From positions 248,001 to 312,000 of the forward strand of contig CAVWOV010000043.1 of NCBI GenBank assembly GCA_963756715.1: a DNA stretch of 64,000 bases. The letters run 5' to 3'. The notes under the pieces are model-generated. The model saw only the letters and a list, made by a program, of their open reading frames with translations. It searched no databases and was not told the DNA's origin. The position numbers were made by a program, and so were the translations under genes. This DNA is from VAZQ01 sp963756715 (GTDB taxonomy: Bacteria; Pseudomonadota; Alphaproteobacteria; Rhizobiales; Xanthobacteraceae). Positions 46,581-55,656 of the stretch are shown in pieces (position 1 is the first letter of the stretch; each line of letters starts with the position of its first letter).

Positions 46581-47393
46581 ATGACAATTGCCACGAGCCC
46601 CTCATCTGCCGCGCTGCCACGGACCGGTCGCGACGCGCGGCTCATGAGCCGTTGCGGCGAATTGACCGGGCCGACCGCGGGGCTGGCGCCGGGCTTCGTG
46701 CAAGGCAATCTTGCCATCCTGCCGGCCGCGCTGGCCGGAGATTTTCTGCGCTTCTGTCAGCTCAATCCGAAGCCGTGCCCGTTGCTCGCGGCGTCCGCTC
46801 CGGGGGACTGGCGGCTTCCTTCGCTGGGCGAGGATCTCGACATCCGCACCGACATTCCGCGCTATCGCGTGTTTCGCAACGGCGAACTGGTCGACGAGCC
46901 GCACGATGTGCGTGCGCACTGGCGCGACGATCTCGTCGCCTTCGCGCTCGGCTGCTCGTTCTCGTTCGAGGAGGCGCTGATCGAGGACGGCATCGAATTG
47001 CGCCACATCACCTGCGGCACTGCGGTCCCGATGTATCGCACATCGGTGCAAACCACGCCGGCCGGCGCATTCCACGGACCGCTGGTGGTGTCGATGCGGC
47101 CGCTCAAGCCGGCCGATGCTATCCGCGCGATTCAGATCACCACGCGCTTTCCGGCCGTGCACGGTGCGCCGGTCCATATCGGGCGGCCCGACCTGATCGG
47201 CATCAAGGACATCATGAAGCCGGAGTACGGCGATCCGGTACCGATCAACGACGACGAAATCCCGGTGTTCTGGGCGTGCGGAGTAACGCCGCAATCGGTG
47301 GTCGCCACCGTGAAGCCGGAATTCTGCATCGCGCATTATCCCGGCAGCATGCTGGTCACCGATCGCCGCAATACCGAATTCGCGATCATGTAA
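46581..47393 (+). CDS. D-glutamate cyclase / DUF1445 family putative hydro-lyase
   Basis: The 270-residue product has the full length of the DUF1445 family, to which mammalian mitochondrial D-glutamate cyclase belongs and which bacterial annotation calls putative hydro-lyase. Motifs include GPTAGLAPGFVQGNLAILP near residue 30, DIPRYRVFRNGELVDEP, GCSFSFEEALIEDGI, TSVQTTPAGAFHGPLVVSMRP, and FWACGVTPQSVV near residue 240 with the conserved Cys. It is divergent from the Liv cluster 2 binding-protein gene (168 bases), so both may respond to the same compound, possibly a pyroglutamate- or amino-acid-like ligand; that is inference. Confidence 0.88.
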   Translation: MTIATSPSSAALPRTGRDARLMSRCGELTGPTAGLAPGFVQGNLAILPAALAGDFLRFCQLNPKPCPLLAASAPGDWRLPSLGEDLDIRTDIPRYRVFRNGELVDEPHDVRAHWRDDLVAFALGCSFSFEEALIEDGIELRHITCGTAVPMYRTSVQTTPAGAFHGPLVVSMRPLKPADAIRAIQITTRFPAVHGAPVHIGRPDLIGIKDIMKPEYGDPVPINDDEIPVFWACGVTPQSVVATVKPEFCIAHYPGSMLVTDRRNTEFAIM

Positions 47394-47499
47394 CGCCGCC
47401 GCCGGGCGCGATTGATCGCGGTCCGTCGCGCCGTCCGGTCGCCATATAACGATCTGGCGCCGGATGGTTACTTTATCGAGCCTGCCGCGAGATCGCGTG

Positions 47500-48495
47500 T
47501 CAGTCGGTCCGCAGGTGAAATTCTTCGACGATCGGAGCGGCGTCCTTCACGGTGTCGTTGATGACGGTCTGCATCTCTTGTGGTGTCGAAGAAACCGGAA
47601 TTGAACCCGATTTCTCGATCAACGCCCGATAATCCTTGGAATTGATGATCGGCACGATCTTGCTGTTGAGAAAATCGATGACCGGCTGCGGCGTACCGGC
47701 GCCCGCGCAAATCCCGAGCCAGGCGAATGCCACGAGGGGAATTCCACTTTCGGTGAGCGTCGGGATTTCCGGCGCCGCCGAAAGGCGCTCCTTGCCGGTC
47801 ACCGCGAGGACCTTGACTTTCTTCGCCTCGAACAGCGGCATCACGACAACCGGCGGCCCAATGAAGAGATCAAGGCGGCCGGCGACGATCTCCTGCAGCG
47901 CGTCGGCCGCACCCTTATAGGGGATCGCGGTCATCTTCATGCCGGTCAATTTCTCCAGCCGCTTGGCGAGAATGTTTTGCGTCGACCCAATTCCAAGGTG
48001 ACCGTAGTTGAGCTTGCCCGGATTGGCCTTGGCGTATTGGACAAGTTCGTTGAAAGTCTTGGCGGGAATCTTGGGTGACACCGCAATCGCGTAATCGTAT
48101 TTTGCGATTAGTGACACCGGCGCGATATCCGAGACTTTGTAGCTCGCCTTCTTGTACAGCAGGGTATTCACCGGATCGAAATAGGTGCACGCGAGCAGGC
48201 TGTATCCGTCGCGCGGTCGCGACAGGACGTCAGTGGTCGCCAGCATCGATCCAGCGCCGGGCTTGTTTTCAACGACCACTGGCTTGCCGATCGCGGCGGT
48301 CAACTTGTCAGCAATGAACCGCGCCGGAATGTCAGTCGGTCCGCCGGCGGTGAAGCCGACCACAAGCCGCACCGGCCGGGTCGGGTAATCCTCGGCACTT
48401 GCCGAGCCTGCCAAAACGGCAGAGCCGATCAGGCAGCACGTCACGGCCGCTTTGCTCAACATCGTTCTGCCGGTACGGCTGAAGAAATCACGCAT
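47500..48495 (-). CDS. TTT-type solute-binding protein (Bug family), receptor 5
   Basis: A 331-residue receptor with signal peptide (CCLIGSAVLAGSASAE) and hallmarks YPTRPVRLVVGFTAGGPTDIPAR, VVENKPGAGSMLATTDVL, PYKGAADALQEIVAGRLD and PEIPTLTESGIPLVAF. It lies 49 bases downstream of the UbiD-family gene on the same strand, at the end of an apparent four-gene operon, and probably delivers the substrate degraded by that operon. Intact. Confidence 0.92.
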   Translation of the reverse strand: MRDFFSRTGRTMLSKAAVTCCLIGSAVLAGSASAEDYPTRPVRLVVGFTAGGPTDIPARFIADKLTAAIGKPVVVENKPGAGSMLATTDVLSRPRDGYSLLACTYFDPVNTLLYKKASYKVSDIAPVSLIAKYDYAIAVSPKIPAKTFNELVQYAKANPGKLNYGHLGIGSTQNILAKRLEKLTGMKMTAIPYKGAADALQEIVAGRLDLFIGPPVVVMPLFEAKKVKVLAVTGKERLSAAPEIPTLTESGIPLVAFAWLGICAGAGTPQPVIDFLNSKIVPIINSKDYRALIEKSGSIPVSSTPQEMQTVINDTVKDAAPIVEEFHLRTD

Positions 48496-48544
48496 GTCCT
48501 ATCTCCTTGGCTGATTTTTTATGGGTCGCGCTCTCGAGTTGATC

Positions 48545-49999
48545 TCAGGGAAGGAAGTCTTTGAGATTGACTGTGTCGAAGTTCGGCGGCAGCGCCTTGT
48601 CGAACCGCGCTCGTTCCTGCGGCAACGTCACGGCCGGCTTGGTGGCATCGATCATCCACTTCGTCCCGACGCGCTGAAACGCCTCCACGCCGGGGATGAC
48701 CGGAGAGGCATTGTCCAGGCCCCAGACTTTCACGTTCGGGAGCATGATGACGTCACGGTCGGCGCGCACGCGCGTCGCCATCGACCACATGATCTGCCGC
48801 AAATCCGAAGCGTCGATATCGTCGTCGACCGCAATCGCCATCTTCGGCTGTTGATACGGCCCGGCCAGCGCCGCCATGAGCGCAATCTTGGCCTGGCCCT
48901 CGACGCGCGGGCGAATCTTGATAACGAGAGTCATCAACCCGGACACGGTCAGAAGCCGCACATCGAGCAGGTCAAGACCGCCGTCGACGTTTCGCAGATG
49001 TTCGATGGTGGCGATTTCAATTCCCAGGCCCGTCGTCGATTGCGTATCCGTCGGCGGGAAGCCGCAGTGCAACGCGTAATAGATTGCGTCGCGACGCCGC
49101 GTGATGGCTTTCAGCCGGAACACGTGCGCTTGGCCGGGATCCGGATAGGTCCCCGTCACTTCGCCAAACGGTCCCTCTGGTTCCAGGTGATTGCCAGGAA
49201 CCAGTTCGCCTTCGAGAACGATCTCAGCTTCCGCCGGCACATCGATGTCGATGGTCTCGCATTTCACCGTACGAATGCTCTGGCCGAGCAGGCCGCCGGC
49301 GAGCGCCAACTCGTCGATTCCCGGGCCGGTCGTATATCCGGCAGACATCCAGATCGCGGGGTGCACCCCGATAACCACCGCCACCGGCGTGGGCAGGCCG
49401 CGCTTTGAGTATTTGTCGTAAACGCTGCGCGCGTGCCGGGGCAGCATGACGAATCCGGTCTTGTCCCGGCTTATCACCTGCTGCCGGTGCAGCGACATGT
49501 TGCCGACACCGGTATCGGGATCCTTGACGAACGTGATTCCGGACGGGATGTAGCGGCCCGAATCCCGCTCGGACACTTTGACCGTCGGGAGGTCGTTGAG
49601 GTCGGCATCGGCGCCGATCAATCGCACGTCCTTCACCGGCGCGTCGGCGGCGTCGCATAGCGTGGACGCGATCGGATTTTTCAAACGTTTTGAAATTTCC
49701 TGGAGGAAAGTCTCTTCCTTCAAGCCGAGGCCGATGGCCCACTTGCGGCGGTCCGCCACGATCTGGCTGCAGGCGGTCCACCCTGGATGGCCTTCAATTT
49801 TCGTGAAAAGGCTGGCCTTTCCCAATTCGCTGTAGGTCTTCCATTCAACCGCCGACATATTTTGCGTTGGATGAACCGGCTTCTTGAAGCGGACCAATTC
49901 CCCACGCTCCTCCAACTCGGCCAGGAATGTGCGATAGGATTGGTCGATGCGATTGTGCTCGCGCGACGCGGTCGCGGATTTCACATCCATTGTCGTCAT
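48545..49999 (-). CDS. UbiD family (de)carboxylase
   Basis: ATG 49999 follows AAAGAGGAACGG and gives 484 residues. UbiD-type enzymes use prenylated FMN to decarboxylate aromatic or unsaturated acids. The domain is complete: DRRKWAIGLGL, DTGVGNMSLHRQQVISRDKT (metal and prFMN-binding Asn/His region), HPAIWMSAGYT, LEPEGPFGEVTGTYPD carrying the conserved Glu pair, and VIKIRPRVEGQAK. The prFMN synthase UbiX is not in the window. It lies between TTT receptor 5 and the DUF6282 gene, in a catabolic-looking operon starting at the cupin gene. Confidence 0.92.
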   Translation of the reverse strand: MTTMDVKSATASREHNRIDQSYRTFLAELEERGELVRFKKPVHPTQNMSAVEWKTYSELGKASLFTKIEGHPGWTACSQIVADRRKWAIGLGLKEETFLQEISKRLKNPIASTLCDAADAPVKDVRLIGADADLNDLPTVKVSERDSGRYIPSGITFVKDPDTGVGNMSLHRQQVISRDKTGFVMLPRHARSVYDKYSKRGLPTPVAVVIGVHPAIWMSAGYTTGPGIDELALAGGLLGQSIRTVKCETIDIDVPAEAEIVLEGELVPGNHLEPEGPFGEVTGTYPDPGQAHVFRLKAITRRRDAIYYALHCGFPPTDTQSTTGLGIEIATIEHLRNVDGGLDLLDVRLLTVSGLMTLVIKIRPRVEGQAKIALMAALAGPYQQPKMAIAVDDDIDASDLRQIMWSMATRVRADRDVIMLPNVKVWGLDNASPVIPGVEAFQRVGTKWMIDATKPAVTLPQERARFDKALPPNFDTVNLKDFLP

Positions 50000-50076
50000 G
50001 CCGTTCCTCTTTGCGTTCCCTGGATGCCGTTGACCGGCACCGCTGTTCGTAAGCCAGCGTGGTCGCGGGCGCGTCC

Positions 50077-51015
50077 TTATGCGGCAGGCAGATCGGCTTC
50101 GATGCCCAGCATGCGCGCAGCGTTGGTTGATACCATCTTGCGAATCTGGCCGTCGTCGTATCCGAGATCGATGCAGAGCTTGATGCCTCGGCGGAATCCT
50201 TCGAGAGGACTGATGGTCCCGGTCTGACCAAGATCGGAACACAGCACGGTCTGGTCGACGCCCGCGGCTTCTATGTGTTTCTGCAAGTCTTCTGCGGTGC
50301 CGGTCTTGAACTTCGAACCCTCGACGAACATGCAGAGCGAATGCTCGACGAAGGCGCCCATGGCGGCGAGTCCCTTCACGTCGTTCATGCTCGCATCGAC
50401 GATATCTTCGGGGTGGGTCAGCGTCAGCCGCTGCACGCCACGCCGCTTGGCTTCCTCGAACACCAGCCAGGTCTCGCTCACGTGGAGATGGCCGCTGGCC
50501 AGCACCATGTCGGTTTTGGCGACGACATCGAGTACCTCCTTGACGTCGTCGCGCACGGTCCGGTTGGCGTCAAGCACCGGTATCCCGGAGGCCGGCCGCA
50601 TTTTCTGACTTGATGCGGGATGCACCCAGTTGGCGGTCTTTTCCCACCGCAGATGGTTTTCGGCAGCAAGCGTCGGAAGCCATACGACCTTGCCTCCCAT
50701 CGCGGCCGTGTGCTCGACCGCGTATGGATTGAACCCGCCAACGACATTGTTGAGAACAATGCTGGAGTAAATCTTGGTGCTCAATTCCGGATAATGCTTG
50801 GAGATGAGAGCGGCTGTCATCACGCCGCTGTAGTCGTGGTCCTTGGTGACAACGGCCGCGAACCCGGCGGCGGATGATTCCTGCACCAATTCCAGGTGAT
50901 CGAGGCCGCGAGGCGCAATCGACGGGCCGCTGTGGACATGCGGATCGATGGCGCCTTTCAACAGATTGTCGATGCGACGTTCGATGGATGCGGCATTGCC
51001 GGAATTCTGCATCAC
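50077..51015 (-). CDS. DUF6282 family, amidohydrolase-like TIM-barrel protein
   Basis: The 312-residue protein begins a metal-site motif AIDPHVHSGPSIAPR at about residue 23 (HxH of the amidohydrolase superfamily) and continues GFAAVVTKDHDYSG, VLASGHLHVSETWLVFEEAKRRG, LTLTHPEDIVDASM and LCSDLGQTG with a likely metal-binding Asp. This fits the DUF6282 family of amidohydrolase-like proteins, for which no reaction is established. Positioned between UbiD and cupin genes, it may hydrolyse or decarboxylate an intermediate of the same route. Confidence 0.8.
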   Translation of the reverse strand: MMQNSGNAASIERRIDNLLKGAIDPHVHSGPSIAPRGLDHLELVQESSAAGFAAVVTKDHDYSGVMTAALISKHYPELSTKIYSSIVLNNVVGGFNPYAVEHTAAMGGKVVWLPTLAAENHLRWEKTANWVHPASSQKMRPASGIPVLDANRTVRDDVKEVLDVVAKTDMVLASGHLHVSETWLVFEEAKRRGVQRLTLTHPEDIVDASMNDVKGLAAMGAFVEHSLCMFVEGSKFKTGTAEDLQKHIEAAGVDQTVLCSDLGQTGTISPLEGFRRGIKLCIDLGYDDGQIRKMVSTNAARMLGIEADLPAA

Positions 51016-51057
51016 TCTGTCCTCACTCCACCAAGACGGATTTGCTTCGGAAACGTC

Positions 51058-51915
51058 CTACGCCTGCGCTGGCATCGGATAATCGGCAGCGTTCAACACA
51101 AAGCCGGGCTTGGACGAGAAATCGATGCGCGGCGGGCCGAAGACATCGATCAGCCAGGTCGTGCCGTCGCCAACGTCTTGCGTGGTGTGAATCACGTTCG
51201 GCGGGATCACCAGAACCGATGGGCTTTCGTAATGCTCATGCTCGTCCGCGTTCCACTTGGTCTTGTTCGGCCCCCAGGGATAGCGCAGATGGTGGACGAA
51301 CGAGCCCTTGAGCGCGAGCGAAACCTGCTCGAAGTCTTCATGGGAATGCGGGCTGAGTTTGCTTTCATCGCGTCGCTGGTGCCACGGCATGAAGATATTG
51401 ATCATCAGATTCGTTGAACGGAACAGCCGCATCTTCAGCGGGCTGGGGTCCGGACTGGCGAAATCAGCCATCGCGTAATGGCGCAGACGAAAGCCGCCGC
51501 TCGGATCAGGCCAAGGCACGATCGGAGCGACCTCTGGCGCACCGCCGGCATACTTCGCCGCATTGGCTGCCGCTGCCGTCAGGTCCGCCGCCTTGTTCGA
51601 GAAAATGCGAACGACCAGACCGGCGTCGTCAACCGACACGCGGCTGTCGCCCGGGGGAATGATCGTGAGGCTGTCGCCTTTAGCCTTGATCCACTCGCCG
51701 CTTGCCTCGACGGATGCTTCCGCTTCAGGCAGCAGCAACATGTACTCGTCCGGATGGTCGGTCCGGGACAGGATGGCGCCCTTCACGGCGTCGGTGACGA
51801 CCACGACAAAATTCGCCGCCCGCGTGATCCAGTGTCGTGACCCGTCCGCGTCCACCTGCTGCGGTTTGTCCTGGTAGTGCCTGGCGTGCGTCGCCGTCCG
51901 TAGTGCCTCTGCCAT
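51058..51915 (-). CDS. Cupin domain protein (bicupin-like)
   Basis: ATG 51915 gives 285 residues. The C-terminal half carries a cupin motif pair: HSHEDFEQVSLALKGSF (metal His/Glu ligands) and PSVLVIPPNVIHTTQDVG (distal His). The N-terminal half looks like a second, degenerate barrel (HPDEYMLLLPEAEASVEASG, SLTIIPPGDSRV). Cupins of this type are often dioxygenases or isomerases on aromatic or hydroxy acids. It is the first gene of the minus-strand unit and diverges from the Tat-exported hydrolase gene. Confidence 0.85.
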   Translation of the reverse strand: MAEALRTATHARHYQDKPQQVDADGSRHWITRAANFVVVVTDAVKGAILSRTDHPDEYMLLLPEAEASVEASGEWIKAKGDSLTIIPPGDSRVSVDDAGLVVRIFSNKAADLTAAAANAAKYAGGAPEVAPIVPWPDPSGGFRLRHYAMADFASPDPSPLKMRLFRSTNLMINIFMPWHQRRDESKLSPHSHEDFEQVSLALKGSFVHHLRYPWGPNKTKWNADEHEHYESPSVLVIPPNVIHTTQDVGDGTTWLIDVFGPPRIDFSSKPGFVLNAADYPMPAQA

Positions 51916-52218
51916 GATCCACTCCGATGCTCTGTCGTTCCGGGCGCCCGTCACTTCAGGATGTTGAATTCGGTTAGCGATCTCGCCGCCGCGCACCGTA
52001 ACAGTCTTACGTCCTTAGCGTGTTCATTTCGTCTGCGGAGTTCGCGGCGCCAGGCGGTGCGCAGGTCGATAAAAAGTGCCCGGCCGTTCAGCGCGCGCAA
52101 GGACTTAGTCAGCGACCTCAACGCCAGTGTAATTGACACAAGAGGTCATGTCACTTCATAATGATACTGCGTTTCGTAATCGCGAACAAAAAGAAATACC
52201 GCAGGAGGAAATCTGAAC
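51916..52218. promoter_or_regulatory. Divergent control region of the UbiD/IclR gene cluster
   Basis: Within this 303-base divergent gap, TTGACA at 52133-52138 and CATAAT at 52157-52162, 18 bases apart, look like a housekeeping promoter for the plus-strand operon. The spacer contains an inverted repeat TGACA (52134-52138), ten bases, TGTCA (52149-52153), well placed for a repressor or activator, possibly the IclR protein encoded at 54804. No gene is supported here. Confidence 0.4.
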
Positions 52219-53025
52219 ATGCGAGATTCGCGAATCCGCAGACGGGACATTCTCAAAACTGGAATCTCGGCGGCTGCGATCGGCGGCATCGGCCTCAACA
52301 GCGCACGCGCGCAGGAGGCTACGCCGAGGACGTTCGTACTCGTGCATGGCGCATGGCACGGCGGCTGGTGCTGGCGGCGGGTTTCGGACCGTCTGATCGC
52401 AAAGGGTCACAGGGTCTTCACCCCGACCCTCACGGGGCTTGGCGAGCGGTCGCATCTCATGAGCCGAAGCATCTCGCTCGACACCCACATCACCGACGTC
52501 GTCAACGTCTTCAAATGGGAAAATCTCGAGAACGTCGTGCTTTGCGGCCATTCATACGGAGGCTGGCCGATTTCGGGCGTGGCAGAACAAGTCTTTCCCA
52601 AGATCGCATCGATCGTCTATCTGGATGCGTTCTTGCCGAACGATGGACAGAAAGTTCTCGATACCAATTCACCCGCAAGGCGCAAAAGCGTTCTTGAAGG
52701 AATCAGCAAGGGCGACATTGCGCGAAGCGGACCGCCTGCGGCAGCGTTCGCGGTCAATCCAAAGGACCAAAAGTGGGTTGACGAGAAAATGACCCCGCAG
52801 CCGATCGGGGTGTCGGTGCAGCCGCTGCATTTGACCGGTGCCCGCGATCGCGTTCCGAAGAAGGCTTATGTCCGCGCCCGTAAGTACGCACAGCCCGATT
52901 TTGATCGCTGGTACAATCAATGTGCAAAAGACCCGACTTGGAAGGTCTTTGATCTGAACTGTGGGCACGACGCTATGATCGACATGCCCCAGGAAGTAAC
53001 CGATATTCTCATCAATGTGGCGTGA
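52219..53025 (+). CDS. Tat-exported alpha/beta hydrolase
   Basis: The 268-residue protein begins with a twin-arginine signal (IRRRDILKTGISAAAIGGIG) and AQEATPRTF, so it should be folded before export to the periplasm. The hydrolase domain has the family beginning FVLVHGAWHGGWCWRRV, the GLGERSHL segment, the nucleophile elbow CGHSYGGWP and the late His in NCGHDAMID. It belongs to the same group as the hydrolase at 57838-58557 (EstX/hydroxynitrile lyase-like small esterases). AGGAGGAAATCTGAAC precedes the start. First gene of the plus-strand unit. Confidence 0.88.
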   Translation: MRDSRIRRRDILKTGISAAAIGGIGLNSARAQEATPRTFVLVHGAWHGGWCWRRVSDRLIAKGHRVFTPTLTGLGERSHLMSRSISLDTHITDVVNVFKWENLENVVLCGHSYGGWPISGVAEQVFPKIASIVYLDAFLPNDGQKVLDTNSPARRKSVLEGISKGDIARSGPPAAAFAVNPKDQKWVDEKMTPQPIGVSVQPLHLTGARDRVPKKAYVRARKYAQPDFDRWYNQCAKDPTWKVFDLNCGHDAMIDMPQEVTDILINVA

Positions 53026-53075
53026 AGCACGCAATTTTCGTGTGCTTCCGTTGAACACTCTAGCGGAGCTATCCG

Positions 53076-53747
53076 ATGTACTATGAAATCGCCAACAATG
53101 ATCATGGTCTGCCCTTCAATCCTCTGAAGGGATGTGTCGTTCCGCGGCCGATCGCGTGGATATCGACGATCAACAAAGCGGGCCTGGTAAACTTGGCTCC
53201 GTTCAGCTTCTTCAATATGTTCAGCTATGATCCGCCCTTCATCGCATTCTCGGGAGCGGGAAACGTAAAAGACCATGCCGAGAAGGATACGATTGCCAAT
53301 GCGGAGGAGACGGGCGAGTTCGTCTACAATCTCGCAACCTGGGATCAGCGCGAGCAGGTTACAAAGACGGCGCTGATTGTTGATCGCGGGATCGACGAGA
53401 TGGCGGCGGCAGGCCTGGAATCCCTGCCGTCACGCCTGGTCAAGCCGCCGCGAGTCAAGGGCGCCCCCGTGCACTTCGAGTGCCGGTATCACAAAACGGT
53501 GGAGCTGCAAGGCAATCGGCCGGTGTCATGCCACAAGGTGATATTCGGCGAAGTGATCGCCGTTCATATCGATGACAGCGTGATCAATGCGGACGGAATT
53601 GTGGACATTCTCAAGATGCGGCCGATCGCTCGGCTGGGATACCGGGATTACAGCTCTGTCGATTCCATCTTCCAAATGGATAAGGCGGTGCCCGAAGAGG
53701 CGACGACGCGTAAGCCCGCCCCAAAATACGCCCACGTAGCATCCTGA
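53076..53747 (+). CDS. Flavin reductase family protein (flavin reductase-like FMN-binding)
   Basis: This 223-residue protein has the flavin-reductase-like split barrel start KGCVVPRPIAWISTINKAG, VNLAPFSFFNMFSYDPPFIAFS and the segment EFVYNLATWDQREQV. Members bind FMN; some supply reduced flavin to monooxygenases, others act directly. It starts 50 bases after the hydrolase and 12 bases before the TTT receptor gene, in one unit. Confidence 0.88.
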   Translation: MYYEIANNDHGLPFNPLKGCVVPRPIAWISTINKAGLVNLAPFSFFNMFSYDPPFIAFSGAGNVKDHAEKDTIANAEETGEFVYNLATWDQREQVTKTALIVDRGIDEMAAAGLESLPSRLVKPPRVKGAPVHFECRYHKTVELQGNRPVSCHKVIFGEVIAVHIDDSVINADGIVDILKMRPIARLGYRDYSSVDSIFQMDKAVPEEATTRKPAPKYAHVAS

Positions 53748-53759
53748 TAGGACACACTC

Positions 53760-54731
53760 ATGATGCGATCTCTCTTCAAAGCCGCGTTGTGCGGCGGCCT
53801 GCTCATGGGTGCGATGCAGGGGGCTAACGCGCAGCCCGCGTCGCGAGACGAGCCTATTCGCTTGATCGTTCCATTTTCTGCCGGCGGCGCGGTCGACCAG
53901 ATCGCCCGCATGATCGCGAACAATGCGCCCAAGGACACGCTCGTCATCATCGAGAATCGCGGTGGAGCTGGCGGCGATATCGCCGTGCAAGCGGCGGCAA
54001 GAGCTGAGCCCAACGGCAAGACAGTGTTGTTTCACACGAGTTCGTTTGTGATCAACGCGGTTCTCCACGGTAAGGGCGCCGAAGTGGAGAAATTGTTCGA
54101 CCCGCTCGTCCGCATCGGCGATGTGCAATTCGCCTTGGTCGTGCGCCCCACGCTGCCGGCCCATTCGTTTGCGGAGTTTGTAGCACTGGCCAAGAGTGGA
54201 AAATCCCTCAGCTATGGCTCGACCGGGATCGGAACCACGTTGCAGATTGCTGCCGAGATGCTCAACAAAGCGACCGGCATCAACGCGGTTCATATCCCTT
54301 ATCGCGGTCTGCACCCGGCCTTCATCGATTTGATCGCCGGAAATATCGATTTCATGGTGACGTCGGTTTCGGGCATCCTGCCCTACCTGAAAACCGGCCA
54401 AATGCGGGCGCTTGCGACATTCGACGTCGAGCGCTCCCCTCAGCTTCCGGATGTTCCCTCCACGGCGGAGCTCGGATATCCGGCGCTGGCGATCTCCAAC
54501 TGGTACGCCCTGTTCGCCGGGTCCGGAGTGCCGCCTGCGACCCGCGAGCAGCTTGAGGCGATGTTCCTGCAGATTTTGCGGAAACCCGTCGTCGCAGAAT
54601 TCCTTGCCGCCGCCGGCGTGGGCAAGGTGCAGACCGGCGAGCAGTTCGGCAAGACGCTTAGGGAGGAGTTCGCGCAGTTCCCAAGCCTGCTGAAGCGCCT
54701 GGGCATCGCGGAGAACGCAAAGCCAAAGTGA
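53760..54731 (+). CDS. TTT-type solute-binding protein (Bug family), receptor 6
   Basis: A 323-residue receptor with signal peptide (FKAALCGGLLMGAMQGANA). Hallmarks: EPIRLIVPFSAGGAVDQIAR, VIIENRGGAGGDIAVQAA, AEPNGKTVLFHTSSFV, IPYRGLHPAFIDLIAGNIDF and LPDVPSTAELGYPALA. It is co-directional with hydrolase, flavin reductase, IclR and DHOD-like genes. Intact. Confidence 0.93.
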   Translation: MMRSLFKAALCGGLLMGAMQGANAQPASRDEPIRLIVPFSAGGAVDQIARMIANNAPKDTLVIIENRGGAGGDIAVQAAARAEPNGKTVLFHTSSFVINAVLHGKGAEVEKLFDPLVRIGDVQFALVVRPTLPAHSFAEFVALAKSGKSLSYGSTGIGTTLQIAAEMLNKATGINAVHIPYRGLHPAFIDLIAGNIDFMVTSVSGILPYLKTGQMRALATFDVERSPQLPDVPSTAELGYPALAISNWYALFAGSGVPPATREQLEAMFLQILRKPVVAEFLAAAGVGKVQTGEQFGKTLREEFAQFPSLLKRLGIAENAKPK

Positions 54732-54803
54732 CGGGATGAGAAGTTCTATCGAGAAATGCTGCTATGCTCGATGGTTGCGCGGTCGGGACAAAGGTATTCG
54801 AGC

Positions 54804-55634
54804 ATGGCAAAAGACCCTGGCGCCGGCGGTGTGCGCTCCTTGCAGCGGGCGTTAGACGTGCTTGAGGCAGTGGCGTTTTCCGGGGAAGAGCTCGGCGTGA
54901 CGCAGATAGCGGAGCGCGTCAAGGTAACCAAAGGAGCGGTTCATCGACACCTGCTGACGCTGGTCGAGCGCGGATATCTGACACAGAATCAGGCGACCGC
55001 CCGGTATGGAATCGGATCGAAGAGCCGGCTTCTTGCCCGCCTCGCTCCCGCGCCCGATCTGGTCAAATTGGCGGAAGGCCTGATGCGCGACTTGCGCAAT
55101 ACCCTTGGCCAGAGTGTCGTGCTGTCGTCAATGACGCCGCGCGGTGCTTTGGTCATGCTGACAATCTCGGGAACTTCACCCATCGAGATCGGCGTTCGGC
55201 CGGGAAGCGAATTGCCTTTCCATGCATCGGCGCAGGGCAAGGTGCTGCTCGCCTTTGCGGCGCCTGCGTTTCAGAAGAGGCTGCTTGCTAGTCCACGACG
55301 CAGAATGACCGACAAGACCATCATTGATTCGGCCAGCATTGAGCGCGAGTTCGTGCAGATCGTACGAGCCGGCTATGCGGTCGCGCCCGAACAGGCGCTG
55401 CTTGGTTTGAATGCGATTGCGGTTCCGATTTTCGATGAGTCCGACGCTTGTGTAGCCGCCGTTGCGGTCGTCGGATCAATCCAATTCTTGCCGGAGCAAC
55501 CAAGCGCCACCATGGTCAGAGCATTGAAGCGTTGCGGTCAGGAAATCTCACGGGCTCTCGGAAATGTTCGCCATGCCGGCCAGTCGGCCAGAGCGGCGAT
55601 TGATCCGATAACGGTCAAGCGAAAGGCCGGTTAG
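54804..55634 (+). CDS. IclR family transcriptional regulator
   Basis: ATG 54804 gives 276 residues. The winged helix (about residues 8-70) shows VRSLQRALDVLEAVAFSGEELGVTQIAERV and GAVHRHLLTLVERGYL, then the IclR effector domain with LRNTLGQSVVLSSMTPRGALVML, PFHASAQGKVLLAF and YAVAPEQALLGLNAIAVPIFD. IclR proteins control uptake and breakdown of small aromatic or aliphatic acids. It is the only regulator in the catabolic cluster and is the obvious candidate to act at the divergent region near 52.1 kb. Confidence 0.92.
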   Translation: MAKDPGAGGVRSLQRALDVLEAVAFSGEELGVTQIAERVKVTKGAVHRHLLTLVERGYLTQNQATARYGIGSKSRLLARLAPAPDLVKLAEGLMRDLRNTLGQSVVLSSMTPRGALVMLTISGTSPIEIGVRPGSELPFHASAQGKVLLAFAAPAFQKRLLASPRRRMTDKTIIDSASIEREFVQIVRAGYAVAPEQALLGLNAIAVPIFDESDACVAAVAVVGSIQFLPEQPSATMVRALKRCGQEISRALGNVRHAGQSARAAIDPITVKRKAG

Positions 55635-55656
55635 AAAATCTAATCCGGGGGCGATA

